From NCBI RefSeq assembly GCF_014650575.1, contig NZ_BMVF01000010.1, forward strand, positions 62,001-126,000: a stretch of 64,000 nucleotides of DNA. Reading direction: 5' to 3'. Source of the DNA: Streptomyces naganishii JCM 4654 (GTDB lineage: Bacteria; Actinomycetota; Actinomycetes; Streptomycetales; Streptomycetaceae). This document shows positions 48,746 through 58,419 of this stretch, piece by piece. The position numbers and the translations under genes were made by a program. The notes under the pieces are model-generated. The model worked only from the letters and a program-made list of their open reading frames with translations. It ran no database searches and was not told the origin of the DNA. How positions within the stretch are numbered: the first letter of the stretch is position 1; the number at the start of each line of letters is the position of its first letter.

Positions 48746-50157
48746 GCGCCCCCCTGCCGGGCCGAGGCGACCAGGCCGCGGACGGTGGGCGCCCAGCCGG
48801 CGGCCACGATGCCGGCGCCCACCGACAGCCCCAGTACGCCGTTGAGCGGCAGCACGATGCCGATCGCGCCGCCCAGCACCCAGGCCACCTGCAACAGCGT
48901 CTCCGACCGGGCGAACGCCGATGTCCGCACCTGTTCGGGCACGTCGCGCTGGATCAGCGCGTCCAGCGACAGCTTGGCCAGCGCCTGCCCGAAACCGGCC
49001 ACCGCGGCCAGACACGCCACCAGGAACGCCCCGAAGAAGACCGCCGCCGTGATGGCGGTGCCCAGCACGATCGCCACCACCGTGACGATGATGATCTCCG
49101 GCGCCCGGGACCTGAGCCACGCCCCGACCGCCGTGCCCAGCGCGTTGCCCGTGCCCGCCGCGACGCCCACTATCCCCAGGGACACCGCGGCGCTGGAGCC
49201 GGTCAGCGGGTGCTCGCGCAGCAGGAAGGCGAGGAAGAAGATCAGGAAGCCGGACAGACAGCGCAGGGCGGCGTTGGCGGCCAGGGCATGGGTGACGGCC
49301 GTGCCGACCGTGCGCAGGCCGGGCCGCTTGGGCGGCTTGCGGCGCGGGCCGTGCAGATGCTGTTCGTCGGCGGCGAGCAGCGCGCGGTCCTCGCCCTTGG
49401 CCGAGTCGACCTTCGGGGGCAGGGAGAAGGACAGGAACGTTCCCGCCACGAAGATCACAAAAGCGCCGAGGAGCGGCCAGCGGGGGCCGACCGCCTGGAG
49501 CCCCGCACCGATCGGCGCGGCGATCCCGGTGGCCAGCAGACCGCCGAGCGTCACCCGAGAGTTCGCCTTGACCAGCGAGAACGCGGGCGGCAGCAGCCGG
49601 GGTACGACGGCGCTCCTGACCACCCCGTAAGCCTTGGAGGCGACCAGCACGCCGAGCGCCGCCGGATACAGCTCCAGGCCCCCGCCGGCCGCCGCTCCGG
49701 CGATCACCAGCGCCAGCAGGGCCCGGGCGAGCATCGCGCCGGCCATCGCGGCACGGCGCCCGTGGGGCAGCCGGTCGAGGAGGGGGCCGATCACGGGCGC
49801 GAGGAGGGTGAAGGGGGCCATGGTGATCGCGAGGTAGAGCGCGACCCGGCCGCGGGCCTCGTCCGTGGGCACCGAGAAGAACACGGTGGAGGCGAGCGCG
49901 ACGGTGATCATGACGTCGCCGGCGCCGTTCACCGCGTGCAGTTCGATCAGCTTGCCGAGTCCGGACTCACCGGCGCCGTGCGCGTGCGTCGCCTTCCGGA
50001 TGCCGCGCACCGCCGCGGTGAGGGGCAGGCGCAGCGCACGGCCGACCGCGCGGACGGACCCGCCGAACCGGCCCGAACCACTGCCCTGGCTGCTCCCCTT
50101 GAACCCCTTCGACCCACCGGCCCCGGCGGTCTTCTGGGGCATCCTCGCGGCTGCCAC
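48724..50157 (-). CDS. Major facilitator superfamily transporter
   Basis: A 477-residue protein with a Gly/Ser-rich N terminus (about 60 residues) and then roughly 12 helices. MFS features include the A-loop LLDRLPHGRRAAMAG and PRLLPPAFSLVKANSR; it resembles the NarK/DUF894-type family. The substrate is unknown. The GTG at 50157 (VAAARMPQK) is preferred to an ATG five codons on. Its 3' end is tandemly repeated. The promoter region lies in the repeat-rich gap upstream. Confidence 0.85.
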   Translation of the reverse strand: MAAARMPQKTAGAGGSKGFKGSSQGSGSGRFGGSVRAVGRALRLPLTAAVRGIRKATHAHGAGESGLGKLIELHAVNGAGDVMITVALASTVFFSVPTDEARGRVALYLAITMAPFTLLAPVIGPLLDRLPHGRRAAMAGAMLARALLALVIAGAAAGGGLELYPAALGVLVASKAYGVVRSAVVPRLLPPAFSLVKANSRVTLGGLLATGIAAPIGAGLQAVGPRWPLLGAFVIFVAGTFLSFSLPPKVDSAKGEDRALLAADEQHLHGPRRKPPKRPGLRTVGTAVTHALAANAALRCLSGFLIFFLAFLLREHPLTGSSAAVSLGIVGVAAGTGNALGTAVGAWLRSRAPEIIIVTVVAIVLGTAITAAVFFGAFLVACLAAVAGFGQALAKLSLDALIQRDVPEQVRTSAFARSETLLQVAWVLGGAIGIVLPLNGVLGLSVGAGIVAAGWAPTVRGLVASARQGGATRPRVA

Positions 50158-50468
50158 CCCGTCATAGTGCCCCGGAACAGCCCCAGGTAGCGCGATTACG
50201 TCCCGAATAGGACGCACCCAACAGCCACAGGCAGCAACGCCCCCCTCCGAGCCCTGCGGCACCGCGACCGGCCACCGGGGTGGAAGGGGCGGTGCCCCGT
50301 GGCGCGCGGGGACGAAGCCCCGGCCGGGGGGACCGCAGGGGGGTGCGGGGGCGCTCCGCGCCAACCCCGTGGGGGTGCAGGGGGCTCAGCCCCCGCGGGG
50401 CGCCCGAGGCGGACCGCACGGGGGTGCTGGGGCGGACCGCACGGGGTGCAGGGGGCGGAGCCCCCGCC
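50158..50468. other. Repeat-rich intergenic DNA, no gene seen
   Basis: Contains several hairpin-forming units: GGGGGCTCAGCCCCC (50380-50394), GGGGGCGGAGCCCCC near 50450-50465, and repeated CGGACCGCACGGGG. These resemble interspersed GC-rich palindromes common in Streptomyces. Frames across it are low complexity. Confidence 0.6.
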
Positions 50469-50672
50469 GGGGTCCGGGGCGGAGCCCCGTGGGGGACTTG
50501 TGTCCAACCGAGTCGGGCGGGTGGGTGGGAAACCCTGGGGTCCGGGGCGGAGCCCCGTGGGGGGACTTGTGTCCGAGCGAGTCGGGCGGGTGGGTGGGAA
50601 ACGCCGGGGTCCGGGGCGCAGCCCCGTGGCGGGACTGGTCTCCCACCGAGTCGGGCGGGCGGGTGGGCAGCC
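50469..50672. repeat. Three tandem copies of a 68-bp element
   Basis: Units begin GGGGTCCGGGGC at 50469, 50537 and 50606 (period 68-69 bp). Each has a hairpin (GGGGC...GCCCC), GGGACTTGTGTCC or similar, and GAGTCGGGCGGGTGGGTGGG. The copies differ at a few bases. The remaining 255 bp to 50927 hold the promoter of the DUF3027 gene and no other gene. Confidence 0.9.
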
Positions 50673-50927
50673 CCCGCACCACCCCCGGAGGGAAACCCAC
50701 CCCACCACCGGTGTAGGCCCAGCGCCGACGAGAAGGTAGCGTGCGTAGCGCGCCGTGGCGAACGTTCTCGGCCGCGCGCCCTACGGACATACCGCAGAAT
50801 GGATGACGTGGGTGCGCCCGAGCGCGATCGGGCGCGTACGTCGACGCGGTCCGCGGGTCCGCTCCGTCCGCCCCGCCGCCTTCAGGCCGGCGCACCCGAG
50901 AGACGGCGTAGGAGAGAAGCGATACCT

Positions 50928-51851
50928 GTGAGCGCAGCGACCACGCGAAGCCGCACCCCCGACCGCCTGTGCGCCGAGGCCGTCGACCTCGCCCGCGCCG
51001 CAGCAGAGGAGGCGGCCGCGCCCGGCGTGGTCGGTGAGCACACCGGCCTGGTGTCCGAGGGCGACCGCGTCGTCACGCACTTCTTCGAGTGCAAGGAACT
51101 GGGGTACCGCGGCTGGCGCTGGGCCGTGACCGTGGCCCGCGCCTCCCGCGCCAAGATCGTCACCCTGGACGAGGCGGTCCTGCTGCCCGGCCCCGACGCG
51201 CTGCTCGCCCCCGAGTGGGTGCCGTGGAGCGAGCGGCTGCGCCCGGGCGACATGGGCCCGGGCGACCTGCTCCCCACCGACGCCGACGACCTGCGCCTCG
51301 AGCCCGGCTTCTCCGGCGAGGACGAGCCCGCGCCGGACTCCGCGGTCTCCGCGGACATGGCCGAACTCGTGGAGGCGGAGGACGCCGAGGTCACCGCGGT
51401 CCCGCCGAGGAAGCTGCCCGCGGCGCCCTCGCGCGGCTCGATCGCGGCGCTCGCCGAGGAACTGGGCATGCGCCGCGCCCGCGTGCTGTCCCGCTACGGC
51501 CTGCACATGGCCGCCGACCGCTGGGAGGAGGCGTTCGGCGCGAAGACGCCGATGGCCCAGGCCGCCCCGGCGCCCTGCGTGAGCTGCGGCTTCCTGGTGC
51601 CGATCGGCGGCTCGCTGGGCCAGGCCTTCGGCCTGTGCGCCAACGAGTTCTCCCCGGCCGACGGCCACGTGGTCTCCCTGGCGTACGGCTGCGGAGGGCA
51701 CTCCGAGGCCGCCGTCATGCCGAGGCCGCCGCAGCCGGCCCCGCCGGTGATCGACGAGACCCGTGTGGACCCGTTCCCGCTGCGCCCGGCGCGCGACTCG
51801 GGCTCGGTCCCCGTCTCCGACGACGAAACGGCCGAGCTGGGCCACTCGTGA
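50928..51851 (+). CDS. DUF3027 protein
   Basis: A 307-residue protein with the DUF3027 pattern AVDLARAAAEEAA, THFFECKELGYRGWRWAVTVARA, LLAPEWVPWSERLRPGD and a cysteine motif (PCVSCGFLVPIGGSLGQAFGLCANEFSPADG) that may bind a metal. It is conserved across actinobacteria without a known role. An acidic linker is in the middle. The GTG at 50928 follows GGAGAGAAG. Confidence 0.9.
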   Translation: MSAATTRSRTPDRLCAEAVDLARAAAEEAAAPGVVGEHTGLVSEGDRVVTHFFECKELGYRGWRWAVTVARASRAKIVTLDEAVLLPGPDALLAPEWVPWSERLRPGDMGPGDLLPTDADDLRLEPGFSGEDEPAPDSAVSADMAELVEAEDAEVTAVPPRKLPAAPSRGSIAALAEELGMRRARVLSRYGLHMAADRWEEAFGAKTPMAQAAPAPCVSCGFLVPIGGSLGQAFGLCANEFSPADGHVVSLAYGCGGHSEAAVMPRPPQPAPPVIDETRVDPFPLRPARDSGSVPVSDDETAELGHS

Positions 51852-51914
51852 CCCGCCGCCGCGGTGGCCGCACGGCCGGCCACCGCACCACGGCACCCTC
51901 GGACCCGCCCGAGG

Positions 51915-52150
51915 CCTGAGCCCGAAGCCCGAAGTCCGGCCCAAGCCCAAAGCCCCCGCGGCCGAAGCCCGAAGCCCGAAGCCCGAAGCCGAGCCCAAGG
52001 CCCCGCGGCCCAAGCCCAAGCCCGGCCGCCGAACCCAAGAGCGGCCCAAGCCCAAGCCCGGCCGCCGAACCCAAAAGCGGCCCAGCCCAAAGCCCCGCCG
52101 CCCAAACCCAAAGTCCCGCCCCCCGAAGCCGCAACCCCAAAGCCCGACTG
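51915..52150. repeat. Low-complexity CCCAAGCCC/GCCCGAAG repeats
   Basis: Purine-poor 6-9-bp units (CCCGAAG, CCCAAG, CCGCCGAACCCAA) fill most of the gap between DUF3027 and the sacsin-like gene. The + strand frame of the next gene is open through it and would read Pro/Lys/Arg-rich peptide, but the real start has a strong ribosome-binding site at 52201. Confidence 0.85.
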
Positions 52151-52215
52151 CCGAGGACCGACCCCCACGCCCCCTCGCGGTACCTTCGGGGCATCCGCCC
52201 AGGAGGAGAGTGAAC

Positions 52216-55200
52216 GTGAGCATGTTGGTGCAGCCGTCCGCCGGGGGCGACCCGTTCGGGACCGTGCGTCTGCGGCGCGGCGTGCTGGACGCGTGGGCGA
52301 CCAGCCCGGCCCGGTTCCGTGAGGACGCCAACGCCGAGGAGGACCTGGTCCTCGGCGGCTACCGGGACCGGCTCGTGGTGGAGCTGGCGCAGAACGCCGC
52401 CGACGCGGCCGCCCGCGCGGGCGTGCCCGGCCGGCTGCGCCTGACCCTGCGCGACGGCGTCCTCGTCGCCGCCAACACCGGCGCCCCGCTGGACGCGGCC
52501 GGCGTGGAGTCGCTGTCCACCCTGCGCGCCTCCGCCAAGCGGGAGGCCACCGGCTCGCAGGTGACCTCCGTCGGCCGGTTCGGCGTCGGCTTCGCCGCCG
52601 TGCTCGCCGTCACCGACGAACCCGCCGTGGTCGGCCGGCACGGCGGGGTCCGCTGGTCCCTGGCCGAGGCCCGGGGCCTGGCCGGGGAGACCGCGCGGCA
52701 CAGCCCCGGACTCGGGGACGAGATCCGCCGCCGGGACGGCCACGTCCCGCTGCTGAGGCTGCCGTTCGCGGCCGAGGGCACCGCGCCCGACCCGTACGAC
52801 ACGGTCGTCATCCTGCCCCTGCGCGACACCGCCGCCGCCGACCTGGCCGAGCGGCTGCTGCACGCCGTGGACGACGCGCTGCTGCTCGCCCTGCCGGGCC
52901 TCGAGGAGGTCGTCGTCGAGATCGGCGACGGCACGCCCCGCACCCTGCGCCGCCGCGCCGAGGGCTCCCTGACCGTGGTCGAGGACACCCGCGAGGGCGA
53001 GACCAGGTGGCGTACGGCCGCCGCGCACGGGCCGCTCACGCCGGAACTCCTCGCCGACCGCCCGGTCGAGGAGCGGCTGCGCCCGTACTGGTCCGTGACC
53101 TGGGCCGTCCCCGTCGACGCCGACGGCGCCCCGGCCCGCCCCCGCACCAGCCCGGTCCTGCACGCGCCCACCCCGAGCGACGAGCCCCTCGGTGTGCCCG
53201 CGCTGCTCATCGCGTCGTTCCCGCTGGACACCACCCGCCGGCACACCGCGCCGGGACCGCTCACCGACTTCCTGGTGCAGCGCGCGGCCGACGCCTACGC
53301 CGGGCTCCTCGCCGACTGGCGCCCGGTGACCGAGGGCATCATCGGCCTGGTGCCGGGCCCGCTGGGCAAGGGCGAGCTGGACGGCGCCCTGCGCAGGGCC
53401 GTGCTCGACCGGCTGCCGCGCACCTCCTTCCTGCCGCCCGCCGCCGTACCCCACGGCGACGAGGAGGCCCCGGACGATCTGCCCGAGTCGCTGCGCCCGC
53501 GTGACGCCGAGGTGGTGGAGGGCGCGGGCGCCGAGACGGTGCGGGTCCTGGCGGAGGTGCTGCCGACCCTGTTGCCGGCCGGGCTGGAGCGGCGCGTGGA
53601 GCTGCGCACGCTGGGCGTGGCGCGGCTGCCGCTGACCGACGCGGTGGACCGGCTGGCCGGGCTGGAGAAGGAGCCGGGCTGGTGGTGGAGGCTGTACGAC
53701 AGCCTCGCGGGAGTGGACCCCGACCGGCTCTCCGGGCTGCCCGTGCCGCTCGCCGGCGCCGCCTCCCAGGCGTTCGGCGCCGGGGGAGGGCGTACGGCCA
53801 TCGGCCCCCGGCAGGTCCTGCTGCCGACGCCGGACACGGGGACCACGGGTGCCACGCCCTTCGACGCGCGGGTGCTGGCCCGGCTGGGGCTGAAGGTCGC
53901 GCATCCGGACGCGGCCCACCCGATCCTGCAGAAGCTGGGCGCGCTGCCCGCGACCCCGCGCGCGGTGCTCACCACCCCGCAGGTGCGGGCCGCGGTGGCC
54001 GCCTCCCTCGACGAGGACGCCGGCGCCTGGGACGAGGACACCCCGGACGCCGAGGAACTCGCCGACACCATCCTCGCCCTGGTCCGGGACGCCGACCTGG
54101 AACCCGGGGACGAGCCCTGGCTCGGCGCGCTCGCCCTGCCCGACGAGGACGGCGAGCTCGCCCCGGCCGGCGAACTGGTCTTCCCCGGCGGCCCGTTCGC
54201 GAGCGTGATGCGCGAGGGCGAACTGCCCGCGGTCGACCCGGAACTGGCCGAGAGGTGGGGCGAACAGCCGCTCGCCGCCTGCGGGGTGCTCGTGGACTTC
54301 GCGCTCGTCCGGGCCACCGACGTCGTCCTCGACCCCGACGAACTCGAGCCCCGCGAAGGGGACTTCCCCGAGCCGGACGACCCCGGACTGCTCGACGCGG
54401 TGGACGTGTGGTGCGAGGACGTACTCGACCGCTTCCCGGACACGCCCGTGCCGCCGGTCGCCACCGAGGTCGTCGCCGTGCGCGACCTGGACCTCGTCGA
54501 CGACGACCAGTGGCCGCGCGCCCTCGCCCTGCTCGCCCGGCCGCCGCTGCGGGACGCGCTCACCCAGCCGGTGCGCGTCCTGCTGCCCGACGGCACCCAC
54601 GAGGTCGTACGGCCCTACACCGCCTGGTGGCTGCGCGGGCACCCGGTGCTCGGCGGCCGCCGCCCGGCCGGCCTGCGCGCCGCCGGTTCCGACCCGCTGC
54701 TGCGCGGGCTGTACGACGAGGCGGACGCCACCGGCTTCGAGGACGAGCAGGTGCTGCGGGCCCTGGGTGTACGCACCTCGGTGGCCGCCTTGCTCGACGA
54801 GCCGGGCGGGGCCGCCGAACTGCTCGACCGGCTGGCCGACCCCGAACGCCCGGTCACGACTGCCCAGTTGCACGCCCTGTACGGCGCGCTGGCCCAGCTG
54901 GACCCGGAGCGGGTGACACTGCCCGACGACCTGCGGGCCGTGGTCGACGGCCGGGTCGAGGTGGTGGACGCGGCCGATGCGGTGGTGTGCGACTCGCCGG
55001 ACCTGTTGCCCTTCACCGCCGGTGTGCCGCTGCTGCCGGTGCGGCCGGCGCTGGCGGCGGAGCTGGCCGAGCTGTTCCAGGTGCGGCGGCTGAGCGAGTC
55101 GGTCGCCGGGTCGGTGGACTCCGCGGGCACCGAGCACGACGTACCCGAGCCGGTACGGGTCCTGCTCGGCCCGCGCACCCCGCGGACGTACGTCGAGCAC

Positions 55201-55398
55201 GAGGAGCTGGTCGTCGACGGCACCGAGCTGGACTGGCGCCTGACCTCGGACGGCGTCCTGCACGCGGCGACCCTGGAGGGCGTGGCCGCCGGTCTCGCCT
55301 GGGCGTCGGGCCAGTGGCCGCGCCGCTTCGAGGTGGCCGCCCTCCTGGAGGACCCCTCCCGCACGGAGGAACTGGCCCGCGACCGCTGGTTCGACTAG
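52216..55398 (+). CDS. Sacsin-like GHKL ATPase domain protein
   Basis: A 1060-residue protein with a sacsin/Hsp90-type ATP-binding region at the N terminus: VELAQNAADAAARAG (N box), AANTGAPLDAAG and VGRFGVGFAAVLA (G box), within about residues 50-140. The rest (about 300-1060) has no recognised catalytic motif but alternates helical and acidic segments (DEDAGAWDEDTPDAEEL). It is conserved in actinobacteria next to the DUF3027 gene. Probably a chaperone-like ATPase; clients unknown. The GTG at 52216 lies 7 bp after AGGAGGAG; ATG 52222 is an alternative. Confidence 0.88.
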   Translation: MSMLVQPSAGGDPFGTVRLRRGVLDAWATSPARFREDANAEEDLVLGGYRDRLVVELAQNAADAAARAGVPGRLRLTLRDGVLVAANTGAPLDAAGVESLSTLRASAKREATGSQVTSVGRFGVGFAAVLAVTDEPAVVGRHGGVRWSLAEARGLAGETARHSPGLGDEIRRRDGHVPLLRLPFAAEGTAPDPYDTVVILPLRDTAAADLAERLLHAVDDALLLALPGLEEVVVEIGDGTPRTLRRRAEGSLTVVEDTREGETRWRTAAAHGPLTPELLADRPVEERLRPYWSVTWAVPVDADGAPARPRTSPVLHAPTPSDEPLGVPALLIASFPLDTTRRHTAPGPLTDFLVQRAADAYAGLLADWRPVTEGIIGLVPGPLGKGELDGALRRAVLDRLPRTSFLPPAAVPHGDEEAPDDLPESLRPRDAEVVEGAGAETVRVLAEVLPTLLPAGLERRVELRTLGVARLPLTDAVDRLAGLEKEPGWWWRLYDSLAGVDPDRLSGLPVPLAGAASQAFGAGGGRTAIGPRQVLLPTPDTGTTGATPFDARVLARLGLKVAHPDAAHPILQKLGALPATPRAVLTTPQVRAAVAASLDEDAGAWDEDTPDAEELADTILALVRDADLEPGDEPWLGALALPDEDGELAPAGELVFPGGPFASVMREGELPAVDPELAERWGEQPLAACGVLVDFALVRATDVVLDPDELEPREGDFPEPDDPGLLDAVDVWCEDVLDRFPDTPVPPVATEVVAVRDLDLVDDDQWPRALALLARPPLRDALTQPVRVLLPDGTHEVVRPYTAWWLRGHPVLGGRRPAGLRAAGSDPLLRGLYDEADATGFEDEQVLRALGVRTSVAALLDEPGGAAELLDRLADPERPVTTAQLHALYGALAQLDPERVTLPDDLRAVVDGRVEVVDAADAVVCDSPDLLPFTAGVPLLPVRPALAAELAELFQVRRLSESVAGSVDSAGTEHDVPEPVRVLLGPRTPRTYVEHEELVVDGTELDWRLTSDGVLHAATLEGVAAGLAWASGQWPRRFEVAALLEDPSRTEELARDRWFD

Positions 55399-55500
55399 GG
55401 CCCGGAGCCGGTGCCGGCGTCGTGGTGGTTGCGGTGAGTGAGCGGCGGGGGTGACGGTGACCCACCCCTGCGGCTCGGCCCGCGACGCGGGCATCGAGCT

Positions 55501-55518
55501 TGCACCCGGGCGGGTGCA
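55501..55518. terminator. Hairpin between convergent genes
   Basis: TGCACCC pairs with GGGTGCA around a GGGC loop in the 191-bp gap between the sacsin-like gene and the P-type ATPase gene. It has no T-tract on either side. Confidence 0.4.
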
Positions 55519-55589
55519 CGCACCAGCCACGGCTCGGGTCTGCCGGGAGGCGAGGTGGCTCGGAGCCGGCCTGATCCGGAAGAAGGGCC

Positions 55590-57986
55590 CTAGGCCGGGA
55601 AGCGGTGGTCGACCCACTTCCACAGCAGTTCCAGTACGGCCGACGCCACGACGGCGATGCCCACCGCCAGCCAGGGCATCGCCGTCCCCACCAGTTCGAG
55701 CGCGAAGAAGGACTGCAGCGCGGGCACGGCCAGCACTACCACGAAGGCCCCGCCCATCGACAGGACCAGCGCGATCCGCCACCAGGTGTAGGGGCGGGCG
55801 ATGATGGCCAGCACCCACATCGAGACCAGGAACAGCGTGAGCGTCGCCGCGCTGGTCTGGGCGTCGAGACTGCCCGGGCCGGTGTAGTGCAGGCGGGCGA
55901 TCAGATACGTCACGAAGGTCGCCACCGCCGCCACCACCCCGCCCGGCAGCGAGTACCGCATGACGCGGCGCACGAAGTGCGGCCGGGCCCGCTCGGTGTT
56001 CGGGGCGAGGGCGAGGAAGAAGGCCGGCACGCCGATGGTGAGGGTGGACAGCAGGGTCAGGTGCCGGGGCAGGAAGGGGTACTCCACCTGCGAGAACACC
56101 ACCATCAGCGCCAGCAGCACCGAGTAGACCGTCTTGACCAGGAACAGGGTCGCGACCCGGGTGATGTTGCCGATCACCCGCCGCCCCTCGGCGACCACCG
56201 ACGGCAGCACGGCGAAGCTGTTGTCCAGCAGCACGATCTGCGCGACCGCCCGCGTGGCCTCGGAGCCGGACCCCATGGCCACGCCGATGTCGGCGTCCTT
56301 CAGGGCGAGCACGTCGTTCACGCCGTCGCCGGTCATCGCGACCGTGTGCCCGCGCGACTGGAGGGCGCCCACCATCTCCCGCTTCTGCTGCGGGGTGACC
56401 CGCCCGAAGACCGTGCCGTCCTCCAGCTCCCGCGCCATCGCCTCCCGCTCGGCGGGCAGCCGGCGCGCGTCGACGGCGGTGCCGGCCAGGCCGGCCTTGG
56501 CGGCGACCGCGCCCACCGACACCGCGTTGTCGCCGGAGATGACCTTGGCGCGGACGTTCTGCCGGGCGAAGAAGCCCAGGGTCTGCGCCGCGTCCGGGCG
56601 CAGCCGCTGCTCGAGCACGACGAGGGCGGCGGGCGTGACGCCCTTGTCGACGTCCGGGGCGTCCAGGTCGCGGGCGGCGCGGGCCAGCAGCAGCACGCGC
56701 AGGCCCTGCTCGTTCAGCCGGCCGGTCTCGGCGAGGGCGGGCGCGTCCCCGTCCAGCAGCACGTCGGGGGCGCCCAGCAGCCACGTACTGGACTCGCCGT
56801 CGCCCTCGCTGAAGCTCGCGCCGCTGTACTTGCGGGCGGAGGAGAAGGGCAGCGACTCCACGCAGCGCCACTCCTCGCTGTCCGGGCAGGCGTCGATGAT
56901 CGCCTGGAGGGAGGCGTTGGGGCGCGGGTCGGACTCGCCGAGGGCGCCGAGCACCTTGCGTATGTAGGAGTCGTCGTAGCCGTTCAGAGTGCGCAGCTCG
57001 GTGACGTCCATGCCGCCCTCGGTGAGGGTGCCGGTCTTGTCCAGGCAGACCGTGTCGACGCGGGCCAGGCCCTCGATCGCGGGCAGCTCCTGCACCAGGC
57101 ACTGCTTGCGGCCCAGCCGGATCACGCCGATCGCGAAGGCGACCGAGGTGAGCAGCACCAGGCCCTCGGGCACCATCGGGACGATCCCGCCGACCGTGCG
57201 GGCCACGGACTCCTTCAGACCGCCGTGCTTGACCACCAGCTGGCTGATGACCAGGCCGATCGCGGTGGGGATCATCATCCACGTCACGTACTTGAGGATG
57301 GTGGAGATTCCCGTGCGCAGTTCCGAGTGGACGAGGGTGAAGCGGGAGGCCTCCTCGGCGAGCTGGGCGGCGTAGGCCTCGCGGCCCACCCGGGACGCGC
57401 GGAAGGCGCCGCCGCCCGCGACGACGAAGCTGCCGGACATCACGTGGTCGCCGGGCCGCTTGACGACCGGGTCGGCCTCCCCGGTGAGCAGCGACTCGTC
57501 GATCTCCAGACCGTCCGCCTCCACGCAGGTGCCGTCCACGACCACCTTGTGGCCCGGCCCGATCTCGATGACGTCGTCGAGGACGATCTCCGAGGTGCCG
57601 ATCTCGGTGGCCCAGCCGTCGCGGCGCACGGTGGGGCGGGCCTCGCCGATCACGGCGAGTGAGTCCAGGGTCTGCTTGGCCCGCCACTCCTGGATGATGC
57701 CGATGCCGGTGTTGGCGAGGATCACGAAGCCGAACAGGCCGTCCTGGATCGGCGCGACGAACAGCATGATCAGCCAGAGCACGCCGATGATCGCGTTGAA
57801 GCGGGTGAGGACGTTCGCGCGGACGATGTCGGCGAGGGAGCGGCTGCTGCGCACCGGCACGTCGTTGACCTGGCCACGGGCGACGCGCTCGGCGACCTCG
57901 GCGTGGGTCAGGCCGTCCGCCCGGGCCGGCGGGTGGGGCACGGGGTGCACGGGGTCCAGCTCTGCGCCCGCGTCGACATGGGTCAT
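55590..57986 (-). CDS. P-type cation ATPase, CtpE-like
   Basis: The 798-residue pump has the phosphorylation motif CLDKTGTLTEGG, the TGEAD actuator loop (ESLLTGEADPV), MTGDGVNDVLALKDADIGVAMGSG hinge motif and about ten membrane helices. The fourth helix reads VPMVPEGLVLLTSVAF, as in mycobacterial CtpE, a calcium transporter; classic PEGL in place of CPC argues against heavy metals. There is no N-terminal metal-binding domain. Probable Ca2+ or other divalent/monovalent cation export. The ATG at 57986 begins MTHVDAGAELDPV. Confidence 0.9.
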   Translation of the reverse strand: MTHVDAGAELDPVHPVPHPPARADGLTHAEVAERVARGQVNDVPVRSSRSLADIVRANVLTRFNAIIGVLWLIMLFVAPIQDGLFGFVILANTGIGIIQEWRAKQTLDSLAVIGEARPTVRRDGWATEIGTSEIVLDDVIEIGPGHKVVVDGTCVEADGLEIDESLLTGEADPVVKRPGDHVMSGSFVVAGGGAFRASRVGREAYAAQLAEEASRFTLVHSELRTGISTILKYVTWMMIPTAIGLVISQLVVKHGGLKESVARTVGGIVPMVPEGLVLLTSVAFAIGVIRLGRKQCLVQELPAIEGLARVDTVCLDKTGTLTEGGMDVTELRTLNGYDDSYIRKVLGALGESDPRPNASLQAIIDACPDSEEWRCVESLPFSSARKYSGASFSEGDGESSTWLLGAPDVLLDGDAPALAETGRLNEQGLRVLLLARAARDLDAPDVDKGVTPAALVVLEQRLRPDAAQTLGFFARQNVRAKVISGDNAVSVGAVAAKAGLAGTAVDARRLPAEREAMARELEDGTVFGRVTPQQKREMVGALQSRGHTVAMTGDGVNDVLALKDADIGVAMGSGSEATRAVAQIVLLDNSFAVLPSVVAEGRRVIGNITRVATLFLVKTVYSVLLALMVVFSQVEYPFLPRHLTLLSTLTIGVPAFFLALAPNTERARPHFVRRVMRYSLPGGVVAAVATFVTYLIARLHYTGPGSLDAQTSAATLTLFLVSMWVLAIIARPYTWWRIALVLSMGGAFVVVLAVPALQSFFALELVGTAMPWLAVGIAVVASAVLELLWKWVDHRFPA

Positions 57987-58134
57987 GCATTCGACGGTAC
58001 GTGCCCGGATGCGGCTTGACCCGTCGAGCGGGGCGAAGATCCGACCTGGGGAGGAGCGGGCCGCGGGGCGGTGTCCTGCGGAGGTTGTACGGGCCGCGCG
58101 GGGGAGCCGCCCGCTCGGCGGGGCCGGGCGTCGC

Positions 58135-58419
58135 CTACTCGGCCGGCGTCTTCTGCGCGGAGGTGACGTCGGGGGTGGCGGCGGCCCGCTTGATGGCGGC
58201 GTCGCGCCTGCGGACGTACCAGACGCCGATGAGGCCCAGTCCGCCGCCGGCCAGGCAGGTCCACACCCACCAGGTGTGGCCGTGGTCGGAGAACCAGCCG
58301 TAGAAGGGGAGCTGGACCAGGAAGAGGACGAACCAGAGGATCGTGCCGCCGGTGATGGTGGCGACCACGGGGCCCTCCAGGGGCTCCGGCGCCTCGTGCG
58401 TGGGAGTCCACTTCGCCAT
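58135..58419 (-). CDS. DUF2530 small membrane protein
   Basis: A 94-residue protein with two transmembrane helices (about 19-41 and 50-67) joined by FYGWFSDHGHTWWVW, the DUF2530 pattern. Found in streptomycetes next to the permease gene; function unknown. The ATG at 58419 marks the beginning of similarity. Confidence 0.85.
   Translation of the reverse strand: MAKWTPTHEAPEPLEGPVVATITGGTILWFVLFLVQLPFYGWFSDHGHTWWVWTCLAGGGLGLIGVWYVRRRDAAIKRAAATPDVTSAQKTPAE

Noticed and set aside
50469..50672. 68-bp repeats considered as CRISPR or attachment sites
   Set aside because: Repeats are tandem with the same content throughout; there is no spacer diversity, integrase gene or tRNA.
51715..57990. Very long - strand open frame antisense to the sacsin-like gene and out of frame with the P-type ATPase gene
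   Set aside because: Composition is Arg/Gly/Val-rich with no family pattern; both overlapping genes have strong motifs and start signals.
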